DNA of 64,000 nt from VRUE01 sp035605695 (GTDB lineage Bacteria > Actinomycetota > Thermoleophilia > Solirubrobacterales > 70-9), in the NCBI GenBank assembly GCA_035605695.1, contig DATNGZ010000066.1:1-64000 (forward strand), in the 5' to 3' direction. Shown in pieces: positions 45,169-53,076 of the stretch. Numbering within the stretch: position 1 is the first letter of the stretch; each line of letters begins with the position of its first letter. Both the position numbers and the translations under genes were made by a program. A model generated the notes under the pieces. It saw nothing but the letters and a program-made list of their open reading frames with translations. It did not search any database and was not told where the DNA came from.

Positions 45169-45284
45169 GAGGCCTGTCCCGGGAGGGGTTCCACTTAACT
45201 TTTTGGATGCGGACGGAGTTGCTGACGCCGCAAGGTGGGCGCCCAAAAAGTACAAGACGTTCCACCCCTCCCGGGACAGGCCTC
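45169..45284. repeat. palindromic repeat, copy 3 (between nadK and the MFS gene)
   Basis: The outer arms GAGGCCTGTCCCGGGAGGGG and CCCCTCCCGGGACAGGCCTC are perfect inverse complements over 20 bp. Inside, GTTCCACTTAACTTTTTGG is on the left and CCAAAAAGTACAAGACGTT on the right, so this copy is inverted relative to copies 1 and 2. The arm differs from copies 1 and 2 at several bases, and each change is matched in its other arm. The right end overlaps the nadK stop. Confidence 0.9.
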
Positions 45285-46128
45285 AGACGGCTAGGTGGCC
45301 GAACTTTTCCCGGATGCGGTGGTAGAAGCTGCTGCCCGGGAGCTGAGCCAGCTTGCCGACGGCGTCGACGAAGCGGACGTCTAGGGCGGCGTCCGGGGCG
45401 AGGGTGCCCGCGTGGGCCCCGTCGATTGCTACGTCGACTCCCTCTCGCCCTGCTGCGTTGCCGACGGTGAGGACGTCGCCTGGAGCTACGACGAGGGCGC
45501 GGGCGGTGAGGGAGTGCGGGGCTATGTAGCTGACTACGTAGCCCTTTACGCCCCAGGCCAGGATTGGGCCTTGGTTAGCGAGGTTGTAGCCGGTTGAACC
45601 GGCCGGGGTGGCGGCGACGAGGCCGTCGCAGCGCACGTTGCCGACCTCCTCGCCGGCGATCCGGTAGCTGAGCTCGGCGACTCGGTCCTGGGGACGGCGA
45701 CTGAAGCTAACGTCGTTGAAGGCGAACTGGCTCTCGCCGTCGATCTCGACCGCGAGCGCCGGCAGCTCGATCGTCTCGGTTTCGCCGGCCAGGGCGCGGC
45801 CGATCCCGGCCTCCGCCTCGTCGCGCTCGACCGCGGCGAGGAAGCCGACCGTGCCGAAGTTGACCCCGAAGACCGGCACCCCGGTGCGGGCAAAGCGACG
45901 CAGCGCGTAGAGAATTGAGCCATCGCCACCGAGCACGAGACAGAGGTCCGGGTCGGTCGGAAGGTGCTCCACAGCCTCCACCCCGGCCGCCGCCTCGCCG
46001 TGCTTGGCCAGCTCGTTGGCGGTCGCGACCAGGCGCCAGTCGACATCCCCAGCGACGGAGGCGGCCAGGGCAACCGCCTCGGTCGCGGTTGGCGGGTGCG
46101 AATGGGTAATTAGTGCTGCAGTCTTCAT
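45283..46128 (-). CDS. nadK: NAD kinase
   Basis: 281 aa from the ATG at 46128, overlapping the tlyA stop by 4 bp. The catalytic GGDG is in LVLGGDGSILYALRRF, followed by NFGTVGFLA, NDVSF and the family-typical PAGSTGYNLANQGP. Phosphorylates NAD to NADP in the cytoplasm. The tlyA-nadK pair followed by recN is the standard actinobacterial order, here interrupted by the MFS gene. Confidence 0.96.
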   Translation of the reverse strand: MKTAALITHSHPPTATEAVALAASVAGDVDWRLVATANELAKHGEAAAGVEAVEHLPTDPDLCLVLGGDGSILYALRRFARTGVPVFGVNFGTVGFLAAVERDEAEAGIGRALAGETETIELPALAVEIDGESQFAFNDVSFSRRPQDRVAELSYRIAGEEVGNVRCDGLVAATPAGSTGYNLANQGPILAWGVKGYVVSYIAPHSLTARALVVAPGDVLTVGNAAGREGVDVAIDGAHAGTLAPDAALDVRFVDAVGKLAQLPGSSFYHRIREKFGHLAV

Positions 46129-46943
46129 CGCCTCTGACCCCGACCCTTCGCCTTGCGTTCTTGAGGCTCTGCCGCGGCGATTGCCGCTTCTAGATCGTCG
46201 ACCTCGGCCCCATCGCCACCGCACCAGACGAAGGTCTCGCGGTTGCCCTTTGGCCCAGGCAATCCGGAAGAGGCGAAGCCGCGGATCGGCAAACCCAGCT
46301 CGCGCGCAGTCAGTGCCACGCCAAGGATCGCCTCGCGCCGGTCGGAGAGGTCGTGGACGACGCCCCGGCCAACCCGCGCGCGCCCCAGCTCGAACTGCGG
46401 CTTTACCATTGCCAGCACTTCTCCTCCGGGCTCGAGGCAGCCGGCCACCGCGGGCAAGATCTTGGCCAGCGCGATGAAGGAGACGTCGACCGTCGCCAGG
46501 CCGGGCACAAACGGCAGGTCGGCGGGCAGCATCTCGCGGGCATTGAGGCGCTCGATCACCCTCACCCGAGGGTCGTTGCGCAGGCTGACGTCGATTTGAC
46601 CGTAGGCAACGTCAGCGGCGATTACGCGCGCCGCCCCGCGCTGAAGCATGCAATCGGTAAAACCACCAGTAGAGGCGCCGACGTCAAGGCAGTCGCGCCC
46701 GGCGACATTGATTCCGAGCGCGTCGAGCGCGTTTTCAAGCTTGATCCCGCCGCGCGAGACGAAGCGCCGCCCCTCGGCGACGATCAGCGCCACCTCGGGC
46801 TCGATCAGCTGACTCGGGCGCAGGGCCACCGGACCATCGCGGCCAACCCGCACCGCACCGGCCCGCACCGCCCCGGCGGCAGCCGTGCGCGAGGGGAACA
46901 GACCCCGCTCGGCCAGGACCGCATCTATCCGCGCCTTCTTCAT
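46125..46943 (-). CDS. tlyA: TlyA-family rRNA 2'-O-methyltransferase
   Basis: 272 aa from the ATG at 46943 (MKKARIDAVLAERGL). An N-terminal S4 RNA-binding domain to about residue 60 is followed by an FtsJ-like SAM domain: LDVGASTGGFTDCMLQRGA (motif I), ATVDVSFIAL and MVKPQFELGR. TlyA methylates 16S and 23S rRNA and confers capreomycin sensitivity in mycobacteria. It heads the operon with nadK. The sequence upstream (46944-47262) holds no gene and probably the operon's promoter. Confidence 0.95.
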   Translation of the reverse strand: MKKARIDAVLAERGLFPSRTAAAGAVRAGAVRVGRDGPVALRPSQLIEPEVALIVAEGRRFVSRGGIKLENALDALGINVAGRDCLDVGASTGGFTDCMLQRGAARVIAADVAYGQIDVSLRNDPRVRVIERLNAREMLPADLPFVPGLATVDVSFIALAKILPAVAGCLEPGGEVLAMVKPQFELGRARVGRGVVHDLSDRREAILGVALTARELGLPIRGFASSGLPGPKGNRETFVWCGGDGAEVDDLEAAIAAAEPQERKAKGRGQRR

Positions 46944-47262
46944 CCGCCGCAACGGTAGCGCCGCCTCGGCCGGCCAGCCGCCCGCGGGCGGCCGATACAG
47001 GTTTTTAACCACGCTTTGACTTCAGCTGATTCGATGCTTCTTGTCCGGGTAGCCAACGCCTGACAGGGCCTTCCGGAACGCGCAAAGCGGTCTGTGATCC
47101 CACTCACACACAAACCGCACATACGTTCGTACGCTGTTCAAGGATTCGTAGAGGACAACCGATAGAAGGGGCAGATCGAAAAGACTTTTTGGCTGGGTTC
47201 GGAGTCGCCCATATGGCTCTTGTCGCTTCCCACGGCGAGTTGCCCGCGACTCATCAAAGGGC

Positions 47263-47331
47263 CCACCTACCTCCCACGGATCCACATATATAGAGATACA
47301 TATCTCTCCTCCCTGTAGTAACCCCAGAACT
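47263..47331. repeat. direct repeat flanking a small accessory cassette, copy 1
   Basis: A block of about 65 bp with CCTACCT, CCACATATATAGAGAT, CTCTCCTCCCT and AGTAACCCCAGAA in order; the same block recurs at 48612-48671 in the same orientation. Between the two lie the SnoaL-like, GNAT and XRE genes. The stretch is A/T-rich compared with its surroundings. Confidence 0.75.
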
Positions 47332-47341
47332 CGCCTCGGCT

Positions 47342-47360
47342 CCCCGCCGGGGCGTTTTCT
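47342..47360 (+). terminator. intrinsic terminator-like hairpin upstream of the SnoaL-like gene
   Basis: CCCC-GCC-GGGG followed by CGTTTTCT. It lies between the direct repeat and the plus-strand gene at 47425. With ACCCCAGAA before and TTCTGTTGTGGGGT after it an outer stem is also possible, so it could work as an attenuator of the gene behind it. Confidence 0.5.
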
Positions 47361-47424
47361 GTTGTGGGGTCTTGTTAGATGCAGAATGCGTGTGCATGAT
47401 TAGAGACCTGGAGGCGATCTAACC

Positions 47425-47661
47425 GTGGCGGACCAAGTGCCCGCGGTCTGCGATGTGCTGACCACGATCGAGCGCCGTGATTGGCCCCTGCTGGAACGCC
47501 TGCTCGACCCGGATGTCCACTGGACGACCGCGGTAGAGGAGCACCTACATGGGCCGGCTGAGGTGATTGCCCTTCTGGCCGGTGATCCTCCCCCGGCGCC
47601 ACCGGCGTTTCACGAAGTGCGCAGCGGACTGATCGTGCGCTGGATCGATATCCCCGGCTGA
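47425..47661 (+). CDS. short SnoaL/NTF2-like protein
   Basis: 78 aa from a GTG at 47425. The pattern DVLTTIERRDWPLLERLLDPDVHW and the end HEVRSGLIVRWIDIPG are those of SnoaL-like (NTF2 fold) proteins, small cone-shaped proteins that bind or isomerise hydrophobic molecules. It is shorter than usual (about 110-130 aa), with the middle strands missing, so it may be a shortened relative or not functional. Confidence 0.6.
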   Translation: MADQVPAVCDVLTTIERRDWPLLERLLDPDVHWTTAVEEHLHGPAEVIALLAGDPPPAPPAFHEVRSGLIVRWIDIPG

Positions 47662-47687
47662 GTGCGGCCGCGCTCGCTCGGACAGGG

Positions 47688-48134
47688 CTACAGGTTGCGC
47701 ACTCGACGGCCGATCTCTTGATCCTGGGGATAGCCAGCGGACTCCCAGAATGCTCCAGCCGCGTCGTCCTCGAAGGCGACCAGGGCTGTCACCCGGCTCA
47801 CGCCGCAGCCACGCAGGTACTCCTCCCCGGCCCGCGTCAACGCGATCCCGATGCCCTGCCGCCGATGCCCTTCGCTCACAACCAGCCGGTACATGTTCCC
47901 CCGCCACCCGTCCCAGCCGGCGATCAGAGCGCCGACGATCTCCTCGCCGCGCACCGCAACCAGAAGGGCGGCCGGGGAATCTCCAGTCAGGCGCTCGACG
48001 TCATCGAGGCGGTCGGCGATACTCGCATGCTCACTCCGCTCTTGAGTCCAAAGCCCCAGGACCGCTCGCGCATCCTCGGGCCGGCACCTGCGTATCGTGA
48101 CTTCCGCGTCAGTCAAGTCGCCAGTATCGATCAA
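47688..48134 (-). CDS. GNAT-family N-acetyltransferase
   Basis: 148 aa. GNAT fold with the acetyl-CoA motif A MYRLVVSEGHRRQGIGIALT (R/QxxGxG/A) at about 82-101 and the C-terminal motif B AGAFWESAGY. The N-terminal TIRRCRPEDA is the usual first strand. Acetylates an unknown small molecule or protein N-terminus. It lies on the opposite strand to both neighbours, inside the repeat-flanked cassette. Confidence 0.9.
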   Translation of the reverse strand: MIDTGDLTDAEVTIRRCRPEDARAVLGLWTQERSEHASIADRLDDVERLTGDSPAALLVAVRGEEIVGALIAGWDGWRGNMYRLVVSEGHRRQGIGIALTRAGEEYLRGCGVSRVTALVAFEDDAAGAFWESAGYPQDQEIGRRVRNL

Positions 48135-48290
48135 GCCTCGGGCATCTGCGCAGCGGCGGAGAGTGAAGGCTCATGATTCCGACCAGATGTGGGCTTTTTC
48201 ATCAACTTCAGGCACGGGAGTGCAACTCCGGGCTCTTACTTGAGTTGGTCTCTATAGACCGGGGCATCGTTGGCGGGAAGCGTCCTATGG

Positions 48291-48548
48291 ATGGCACCGC
48301 GCAAAGAACCTCAACCGGCTCTCGGCCAGGCGATTCGTCGCCTCCGGACCGAGCGCGGCCTCAGCCAGGAGGAACTCGGGCACCTGGCCGAGATCCACCC
48401 GACCTGGATTTCGCACATCGAGTCGGGACGGACGAACCCGGCCTGGGGCACGGTCCGCCGCATCGCCGCCGTTTTCGAGGTCCGGCTCTCGGAGGTTGTG
48501 CTGTTAGCGGAGAGCTTGGCGGCGGAGGAGGAAAAAGAGAAGACCTGA
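48291..48548 (+). CDS. XRE-family helix-turn-helix regulator
   Basis: 85 aa from the ATG at 48291 (MAPRKEP); an in-frame upstream start at 48270 would add 7 residues. HTH_3 fold: LGQAIRRLRTERGLSQEELGHLAEIHPTWIS, then IESGRTNPAWGTVRRIA, with the recognition helix at about 35-45. It has no sensor domain. Probably a repressor of nearby genes in the cassette, possibly the GNAT gene; no operator was found. Confidence 0.88.
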   Translation: MAPRKEPQPALGQAIRRLRTERGLSQEELGHLAEIHPTWISHIESGRTNPAWGTVRRIAAVFEVRLSEVVLLAESLAAEEEKEKT

Positions 48549-48611
48549 GACCCGAGCACCGCGGCGCGGTGCCCTTGGCACCGGCGCGGCTAAAGCAGTA
48601 GATCCACGAGG

Positions 48612-48671
48612 CTCCCTACCTGCGGACCCACATACATAGAGATGCCTCTCCTCCCTCAAGTAACCCCAGAA
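48612..48671. repeat. direct repeat flanking the accessory cassette, copy 2
   Basis: Same block as at 47263: CTCCCTACCT, GGACCCACATACATAGAGAT, CTCTCCTCCCT, AGTAACCCCAGAA, with a 3-bp gap compared with copy 1. It lies between the XRE gene and the dxs stop. The stretch 48672-48743 holds no gene. Confidence 0.75.
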
Positions 48672-48743
48672 GAGACGCCGAGAGGCTAACCGATTGAGCG
48701 CATTGGTGCAAGCCCTAATTTTTGAGGCGGTTCTCTAACCCGG

Positions 48744-50780
48744 TCAGCTGAGGGCCGGCTCTCCCGAGCGCAGCGCGGCGAGGACCCGCTCCGCGACGGC
48801 GGGGCCGGTCAGTCCGGCCTCCTCGCGCAGCAGCGCCGGCTTACCGTGGGTGACGTAGCGGTCGGGCAGGCCGAGGCGAAGGACCCGGGCGCGCTCCTCC
48901 GAGCGATCGCCAAAAGCGTCCTCGAGGTGCTCGAGCACGCCCGAGCCGAATCCCCCCGGCAAGACGTTCTCCTCAACGGTCACCACCAGGTCGTGGCCGA
49001 GGGCGAGGCTCTCCAGCAGCTCGGCGTCGAGTGGCTTGGCGAAGCGGGCGTCGGCAACGGTCGCGGTGAGACCGTGCCCGGCGAGGATCGCGGCTGCCTC
49101 GAGCGCCACTGCGACGCCGTAGCCGTAGCCGAGCAAGGCCACCCGCTCCCCGCTCGCCAGCAGCTCGCCACTGCCGATCGGGATAGCCGCGGGCTCGACC
49201 GGCAGCTCGACGCCCTCGGCGGTGCCGCGCGGGTAGCGCAATGCCACCGGGCCGCAATGGTCGACGGCGGTGCGCAGCATGTGGACCAGCATCGCCTCGT
49301 CGCGCGGTGCCATCACGACCACGTTGGGGATCGGGCGGAAGTAAGAGATGTCGAAGGCGCCGTGGTGGGTCGGGCCGTCGTCGCCGACCAGGCCGGCGCG
49401 GTCCATGGCAAAGGTGACATCGAGCTCCTGCAGGCAGACGTCGTGGATGATCTGGTCGTAGGCGCGCTGGAGGAAGGTCGAGTAGATCGCGCAGATCGGC
49501 TTCGCGCCCTGGATCGCCAGGCCCGAGGCCAGCAGCACCGCGTTCTGCTCGGCGATGCCGACGTCGTAGTACTGGCCCGGCACCTCGTCGGCAAGCTGTT
49601 GCAGTCCCGTCCCCCCCGCCATCGCCGCGGTGATCCCGATCACGCGCCGGTCGCGCCGCGCCTCGGCGACGATCGCCTCGCCGAAGACCTTCGTGTACTG
49701 GGGCGGGGCACCGGCGGCGGGCGGCTTCTCCAGCCGCTCCGGCGCGATCGCCTCGGGCGAGTCGGACTCCTGTACCGCGACCGGCTTCGGCGCCGGCGCG
49801 CCGTTGACGATGCTCTTCGGCTTCGCCGCGTGCCACTGCTCCATCCCCTCGAGGCCGCCCTCCTCGGCCGGTGAGAAGCCCTTGCCCTTGACCGTGTGGA
49901 TGTGGACGATCACCGGGCGTTCAGCGTCGAAGGCCTCGCGCAGGGCCTCGCGCAGGGCGTGCACGTCGTGGCCGTCGATCACGCCCATGTAGGCGAGGTC
50001 GAGCTCCTCGAAGAAGAGCCCGGGCGCCCAGTAGGCCTTGATCGCCGACTTGATCTCCGGCCCCAGCCGTTCGATCCGCTTGCCGAGCCCGAGCGGCAGC
50101 TTGGTCAGCCGGTCCTCGACCCCCTCGCGGGCGTGGAAGAGGCGCGGGTTGAGCCGCACCCGGTTGAAGTAGCGCGAGAGAGCACCAACGTTGGGGGAGA
50201 TCGACATCCCGTTGTCGTTGAGCACGATCACCATCGGCGTCTGCAGGCCACCGGCGGCGTGCAGCGACTCGTAGGCGACGCCGCCGGTGAGCGCCCCGTC
50301 GCCGATCACCGCGGCCACCCTGCCGTCCTCGCCGATCCCCTTGCGCATCGCCTCCTTGAGGCCGAGGCCGTAGCCGATCGAGGTCGAGGCGTGGCCGGCG
50401 CCCATGATGTCGTGTTCGGACTCGAAGATCGAGCAGAACGGGGCCAGCCCCTGGTACTGGCGGATCGAGGGCAGGCCATCGCGGCGGCCGGTGAGGATCT
50501 TGTGCGGGTAGGCCTGGTGGCCGACGTCCCAGAGCACCTTGTCGCGCGGCGAGTCGAGCAGGCTGTGCAGCGCTACCGCCAGCTCGCAGGTGCCGAGGTT
50601 GGCGCCGAAGTGGCCGCCGATCTCACCGATCGTGTCGATGATGTAGGTGCGCATCTCCTGGGCCACCTGCTGCAACTGGGCCTCGTCGAGGCCGTGCAGG
50701 TCGGCCGGGCCGTCGATACCGTCAAGCAGGCGCAGCGCGGCGCCGTCCTCGTGCTCGGGTGCGTGTCCGTTGTCTGTCAT
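48744..50780 (-). CDS. dxs: 1-deoxy-D-xylulose-5-phosphate synthase
   Basis: 678 aa. N-terminal thiamin diphosphate domain with GDGALTGGVAYESLHAAGG, then VHIHTVKGKGFSP; pyrimidine domain with YYDVGIAEQNAVLLASGLA, holding the catalytic Glu, then DRAGLVGDDGPTHHGAFD; C-terminal transketolase domain. It starts the MEP isoprenoid pathway from pyruvate and glyceraldehyde 3-phosphate. The residue after AEQ is Asn where most DXS proteins have His. It overlaps the prenyl synthase gene by 4 bp. Confidence 0.96.
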   Translation of the reverse strand: MTDNGHAPEHEDGAALRLLDGIDGPADLHGLDEAQLQQVAQEMRTYIIDTIGEIGGHFGANLGTCELAVALHSLLDSPRDKVLWDVGHQAYPHKILTGRRDGLPSIRQYQGLAPFCSIFESEHDIMGAGHASTSIGYGLGLKEAMRKGIGEDGRVAAVIGDGALTGGVAYESLHAAGGLQTPMVIVLNDNGMSISPNVGALSRYFNRVRLNPRLFHAREGVEDRLTKLPLGLGKRIERLGPEIKSAIKAYWAPGLFFEELDLAYMGVIDGHDVHALREALREAFDAERPVIVHIHTVKGKGFSPAEEGGLEGMEQWHAAKPKSIVNGAPAPKPVAVQESDSPEAIAPERLEKPPAAGAPPQYTKVFGEAIVAEARRDRRVIGITAAMAGGTGLQQLADEVPGQYYDVGIAEQNAVLLASGLAIQGAKPICAIYSTFLQRAYDQIIHDVCLQELDVTFAMDRAGLVGDDGPTHHGAFDISYFRPIPNVVVMAPRDEAMLVHMLRTAVDHCGPVALRYPRGTAEGVELPVEPAAIPIGSGELLASGERVALLGYGYGVAVALEAAAILAGHGLTATVADARFAKPLDAELLESLALGHDLVVTVEENVLPGGFGSGVLEHLEDAFGDRSEERARVLRLGLPDRYVTHGKPALLREEAGLTGPAVAERVLAALRSGEPALS

Positions 50781-51640
50781 TCGTCTCTGGTGAAGATGTA
50801 GTCGGCGATTCGCCTCAGGTCAGCGGTCTCAGCGGTTGCCTCGGACAGTGCCCCGACTGCCTTGGCGTGGGATTCGGCCGCAAGCTCTCGCGCCCGCTCA
50901 AGGCCGAAGAGGCTGACGTAAGTGAGTTTTCCATGTCGCTCGTCGCTTCCATGGGTCTTGCCGAGCTGCTCATCGCTTCCGGTCACGTCGAGAATGTCGT
51001 CGACGATCTGGAAGAGCACGCCCAGCTCGTTGGCAAATCGGCGAAAGGGGATTGTCTCAGGTTCGGACAGCCCGTTGAGCGTGAGGACGACGCCGACACT
51101 GGCGGCGATCAGCCGCCCGGTCTTCAGCGTGTGCAGCGCCCGCAGGCCCTCGGCGTCGCGCTCGGCCACCGCGACGTCGACGTACTGGCCGCCGACCATG
51201 CCGTCGACGCCGGTGGCGGCGCTGAGCTCGCGCAGCGCCGCCAGCACCCGGGCCGGCTCGCCCGGCTGCTCGCAGAAGAGCCGCACCGCCTCGGCGAAGA
51301 GGCCGTCGCCGGCGAGGATCGCGACGTCTTCGCCGAACTTGACGTGCGACGTCGGCTGGCCGCGCCGCAGCTCGTCGTCGTCCATCGCCGGCAGGTCGTC
51401 GTGGATCAGCGAGTAGGTGTGGATCAGCTCAACCGCGCAGGCGACCGCGAGGAAGTCAGCGGGCTCGGCGCCGAGCGCCCGCGCCGTGGCCAGCGCCAGC
51501 ACCGGGCGCACCCGCTTACCGCCGCCAAGCAGCGAGTAGCGCATCGCCTCCTCGAGGCCGGCGGTCGCTGCCGGCGCCGGGAAGCGCAGCCGCTCCAGCT
51601 CGGCGTCAACCAGGGTGCGTAGGTCTTCGGGGTAACTCAC
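50777..51640 (-). CDS. short-chain isoprenyl diphosphate synthase (FPP/GGPP type)
   Basis: 287 aa from a GTG at 51640. First Asp-rich motif DDLPAMDDDELRRG (about 84-97), second motif FQIVDDILDVTG near 225, with GGGKRVRP before and GLFAEAV between. Condenses IPP with allylic diphosphates to C15-C20 products. Adjacent to dxs, so the two genes supply isoprenoids together. Product length cannot be read with certainty. The frame to 51751 upstream is not part of the gene, since it overlaps the small gene at 51654. Confidence 0.92.
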   Translation of the reverse strand: MSYPEDLRTLVDAELERLRFPAPAATAGLEEAMRYSLLGGGKRVRPVLALATARALGAEPADFLAVACAVELIHTYSLIHDDLPAMDDDELRRGQPTSHVKFGEDVAILAGDGLFAEAVRLFCEQPGEPARVLAALRELSAATGVDGMVGGQYVDVAVAERDAEGLRALHTLKTGRLIAASVGVVLTLNGLSEPETIPFRRFANELGVLFQIVDDILDVTGSDEQLGKTHGSDERHGKLTYVSLFGLERARELAAESHAKAVGALSEATAETADLRRIADYIFTRDE

Positions 51641-51653
51641 CGGCGAGGTGCGC

Positions 51654-51830
51654 TCACTGTGAAGCGGCCTCGCCCTCACGGATGCGACGGTTTGCCTCCT
51701 CGACCGCCTCGGCGGAGAGGTCGGCCGCCTCGTGGGCGAGCTCGGCCGCACGAGCGTCGGTCGCCCCCTCGCCCTCCAGCTCGCGGGCGATCGCGGTTAG
51801 CCGCTCGGAGATCTCGCGCAGGCGGCTCAC
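51654..51830 (-). CDS. 58-residue helical protein in the usual xseB position
   Basis: 58 aa from a GTG at 51830 overlapping the nusB stop by 4 bp, and 13 bp upstream of the prenyl synthase start. It starts MSRLREISERLTAIARELEGEG and is one charged helix. Its position between nusB and the prenyl synthase is where many bacteria have xseB, the small subunit of exonuclease VII, but the typical xseB signature (LEEIV, LExG and so on) is not recognisable and no xseA is near. It may be a very diverged relative or an unrelated small protein. Its tight spacing argues for a real gene. Confidence 0.7.
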   Translation of the reverse strand: MSRLREISERLTAIARELEGEGATDARAAELAHEAADLSAEAVEEANRRIREGEAASQ

Positions 51831-52207
51831 CGCACGCCCTCGCGCTCGCGCACGATCGCGCCGAGCACGCCGTTGACGAAGCCCGGCGCGTCGGCGCCGC
51901 AGTACTCCTTGGCGATCTCGATCGCCTCGTCGATCGCGACCTCGGTTGGCACGTCGTCGCTGTACTCGATCTCATACAGCGCAACCCGCATCAGGTTGCG
52001 CTCCAGGGGGGCGATCCGCTCCAGCTCCCAGCCTTTTGCGTGGGCGGCAATCGCCCTGTCGAGCTCGTCGCGGTGCAGCTCCACCGCGGCCGCCAGCTCA
52101 CGCGTGAACGGCCGCGACTCGGCCACCAGCTCCTCCAGCGGGCGGCCGGTGACATCGCGCTGGTAGCAGGCGAAAACGGCGTCACGGCGCTGGTCTGACC
52201 TACGCAT
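51827..52207 (-). CDS. nusB: transcription antitermination factor NusB
   Basis: 126 aa from the ATG at 52207. All-helical: MRRSDQRRDAVFACYQRDVTG, then ELERIAPLERNLMRVALYEIEY, VAIDEAIEIAKEYCGADAPGFVNGVLG, which are the family's core helices. Binds boxA RNA with NusE in rRNA antitermination. The order efp...nusB is usual in this cluster, with four unrelated genes inserted here. Confidence 0.95.
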   Translation of the reverse strand: MRRSDQRRDAVFACYQRDVTGRPLEELVAESRPFTRELAAAVELHRDELDRAIAAHAKGWELERIAPLERNLMRVALYEIEYSDDVPTEVAIDEAIEIAKEYCGADAPGFVNGVLGAIVREREGVR

Positions 52208-52263
52208 GACGCCATTCTCGCGCTTCTGGCGGCTGGACCCCTCGACCACCCTCTTTGCTGCTG

Positions 52264-53076
52264 TCAGCCGCGCGTATAGCTGAGGGCGAGCAGGCCGGCG
52301 TTGCCGGAGAGGTTGGTCGCCGCTTCGCGCACTTCAAACGGTTCGAAGCCCTGGCTGGGCGAGAGCTTCTTCGGCAGCGCAAAGAGGATGAACATGTACG
52401 TTTCGCTGCCTTCGGGGCAGATTTCATAGTCCACCTTGCCGAAGCTGTTGCGGCCGGTGACGGCGCCCCTGGGCAATTTTCCGGCTTCGATTTCGTCCAG
52501 GTCGGGACTCAGCCCACCCACGGCCCAGTCGAAGAAGAGTTTTCCGTTGACCGGCTGGACGTTCATCGCGAAGAGGACCAGTTCGGCGGTCCCCGGCGGC
52601 ACCCCCTGCCAACGAAGCGCCGGCGAAGTGCTCTTGCCATCGCAGGTGTACTCGGCGGGCAGCGTCTGCGGGCCGCCGCTGGACCCCAAGCTCGACGGGC
52701 TAACCAGGGCCATACTGGCCACCGTCACTTCCTTGCGTTCCTGAGGGGTGATGCCGCGCTCCGGCGCGCCTTTGGGCTGCGCGATGGGCGGACCGTGCTT
52801 GCCGCCGGAAGAAGATCCTCCACCGGGAGACGCGCCCGGAACCGCCGAGCCGCCGTCTTCCGTCGCTTCCGCCGCCGAGGGAGAGCCGCTGCCGGCTTCG
52901 CCACTGGCGCCGCCAGGAGCAGCGGCGCTTGGACTACCCGAGCTCGACGTTTCCGAGCTCGCGGTGGCCGAGCTCGAGTCGTCCGAGGATCCTCCCCCGC
53001 ACCCGGCCAGTGCCAACGCCGCTACCGCGAGCGCCAGGATGATCCCAACGCTCGCGGTTGTCTTTACGGAATTCAT
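52264..53076 (-). CDS. lipoprotein with YbhB/YbcL (PEBP/Raf kinase inhibitor-like) domain
   Basis: 270 aa from the ATG at 53076, which overlaps the stop of the upstream gene (TAATG). Lipobox ALAGC (Cys26), then about 70 residues of Ser/Gly/Ala linker, then a PEBP domain: PAEYTCDGKSTSPALRW, then AMNVQPV and FDWAVGGL, ending with the family's ALSYTRG tail. PEBP proteins bind phosphate-containing ligands. The DPD..H pocket of canonical PEBP is altered (MNVQP and DWAV here). Surface-anchored, function unknown. Confidence 0.85.
   Translation of the reverse strand: MNSVKTTASVGIILALAVAALALAGCGGGSSDDSSSATASSETSSSGSPSAAAPGGASGEAGSGSPSAAEATEDGGSAVPGASPGGGSSSGGKHGPPIAQPKGAPERGITPQERKEVTVASMALVSPSSLGSSGGPQTLPAEYTCDGKSTSPALRWQGVPPGTAELVLFAMNVQPVNGKLFFDWAVGGLSPDLDEIEAGKLPRGAVTGRNSFGKVDYEICPEGSETYMFILFALPKKLSPSQGFEPFEVREAATNLSGNAGLLALSYTRG

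Noticed and set aside
47095..47140. SOS (LexA) box in the inverted sequence CATACGTTCGTACG
   Set aside because: The arms are only 4 bp, and the spacing does not fit the actinobacterial consensus CGAAC-N4-GTTCG.
47022..47285. 87-codon minus-strand ORF upstream of tlyA
   Set aside because: No ribosome binding site, no recognisable domain, and it covers the probable tlyA promoter region and part of direct-repeat copy 1.
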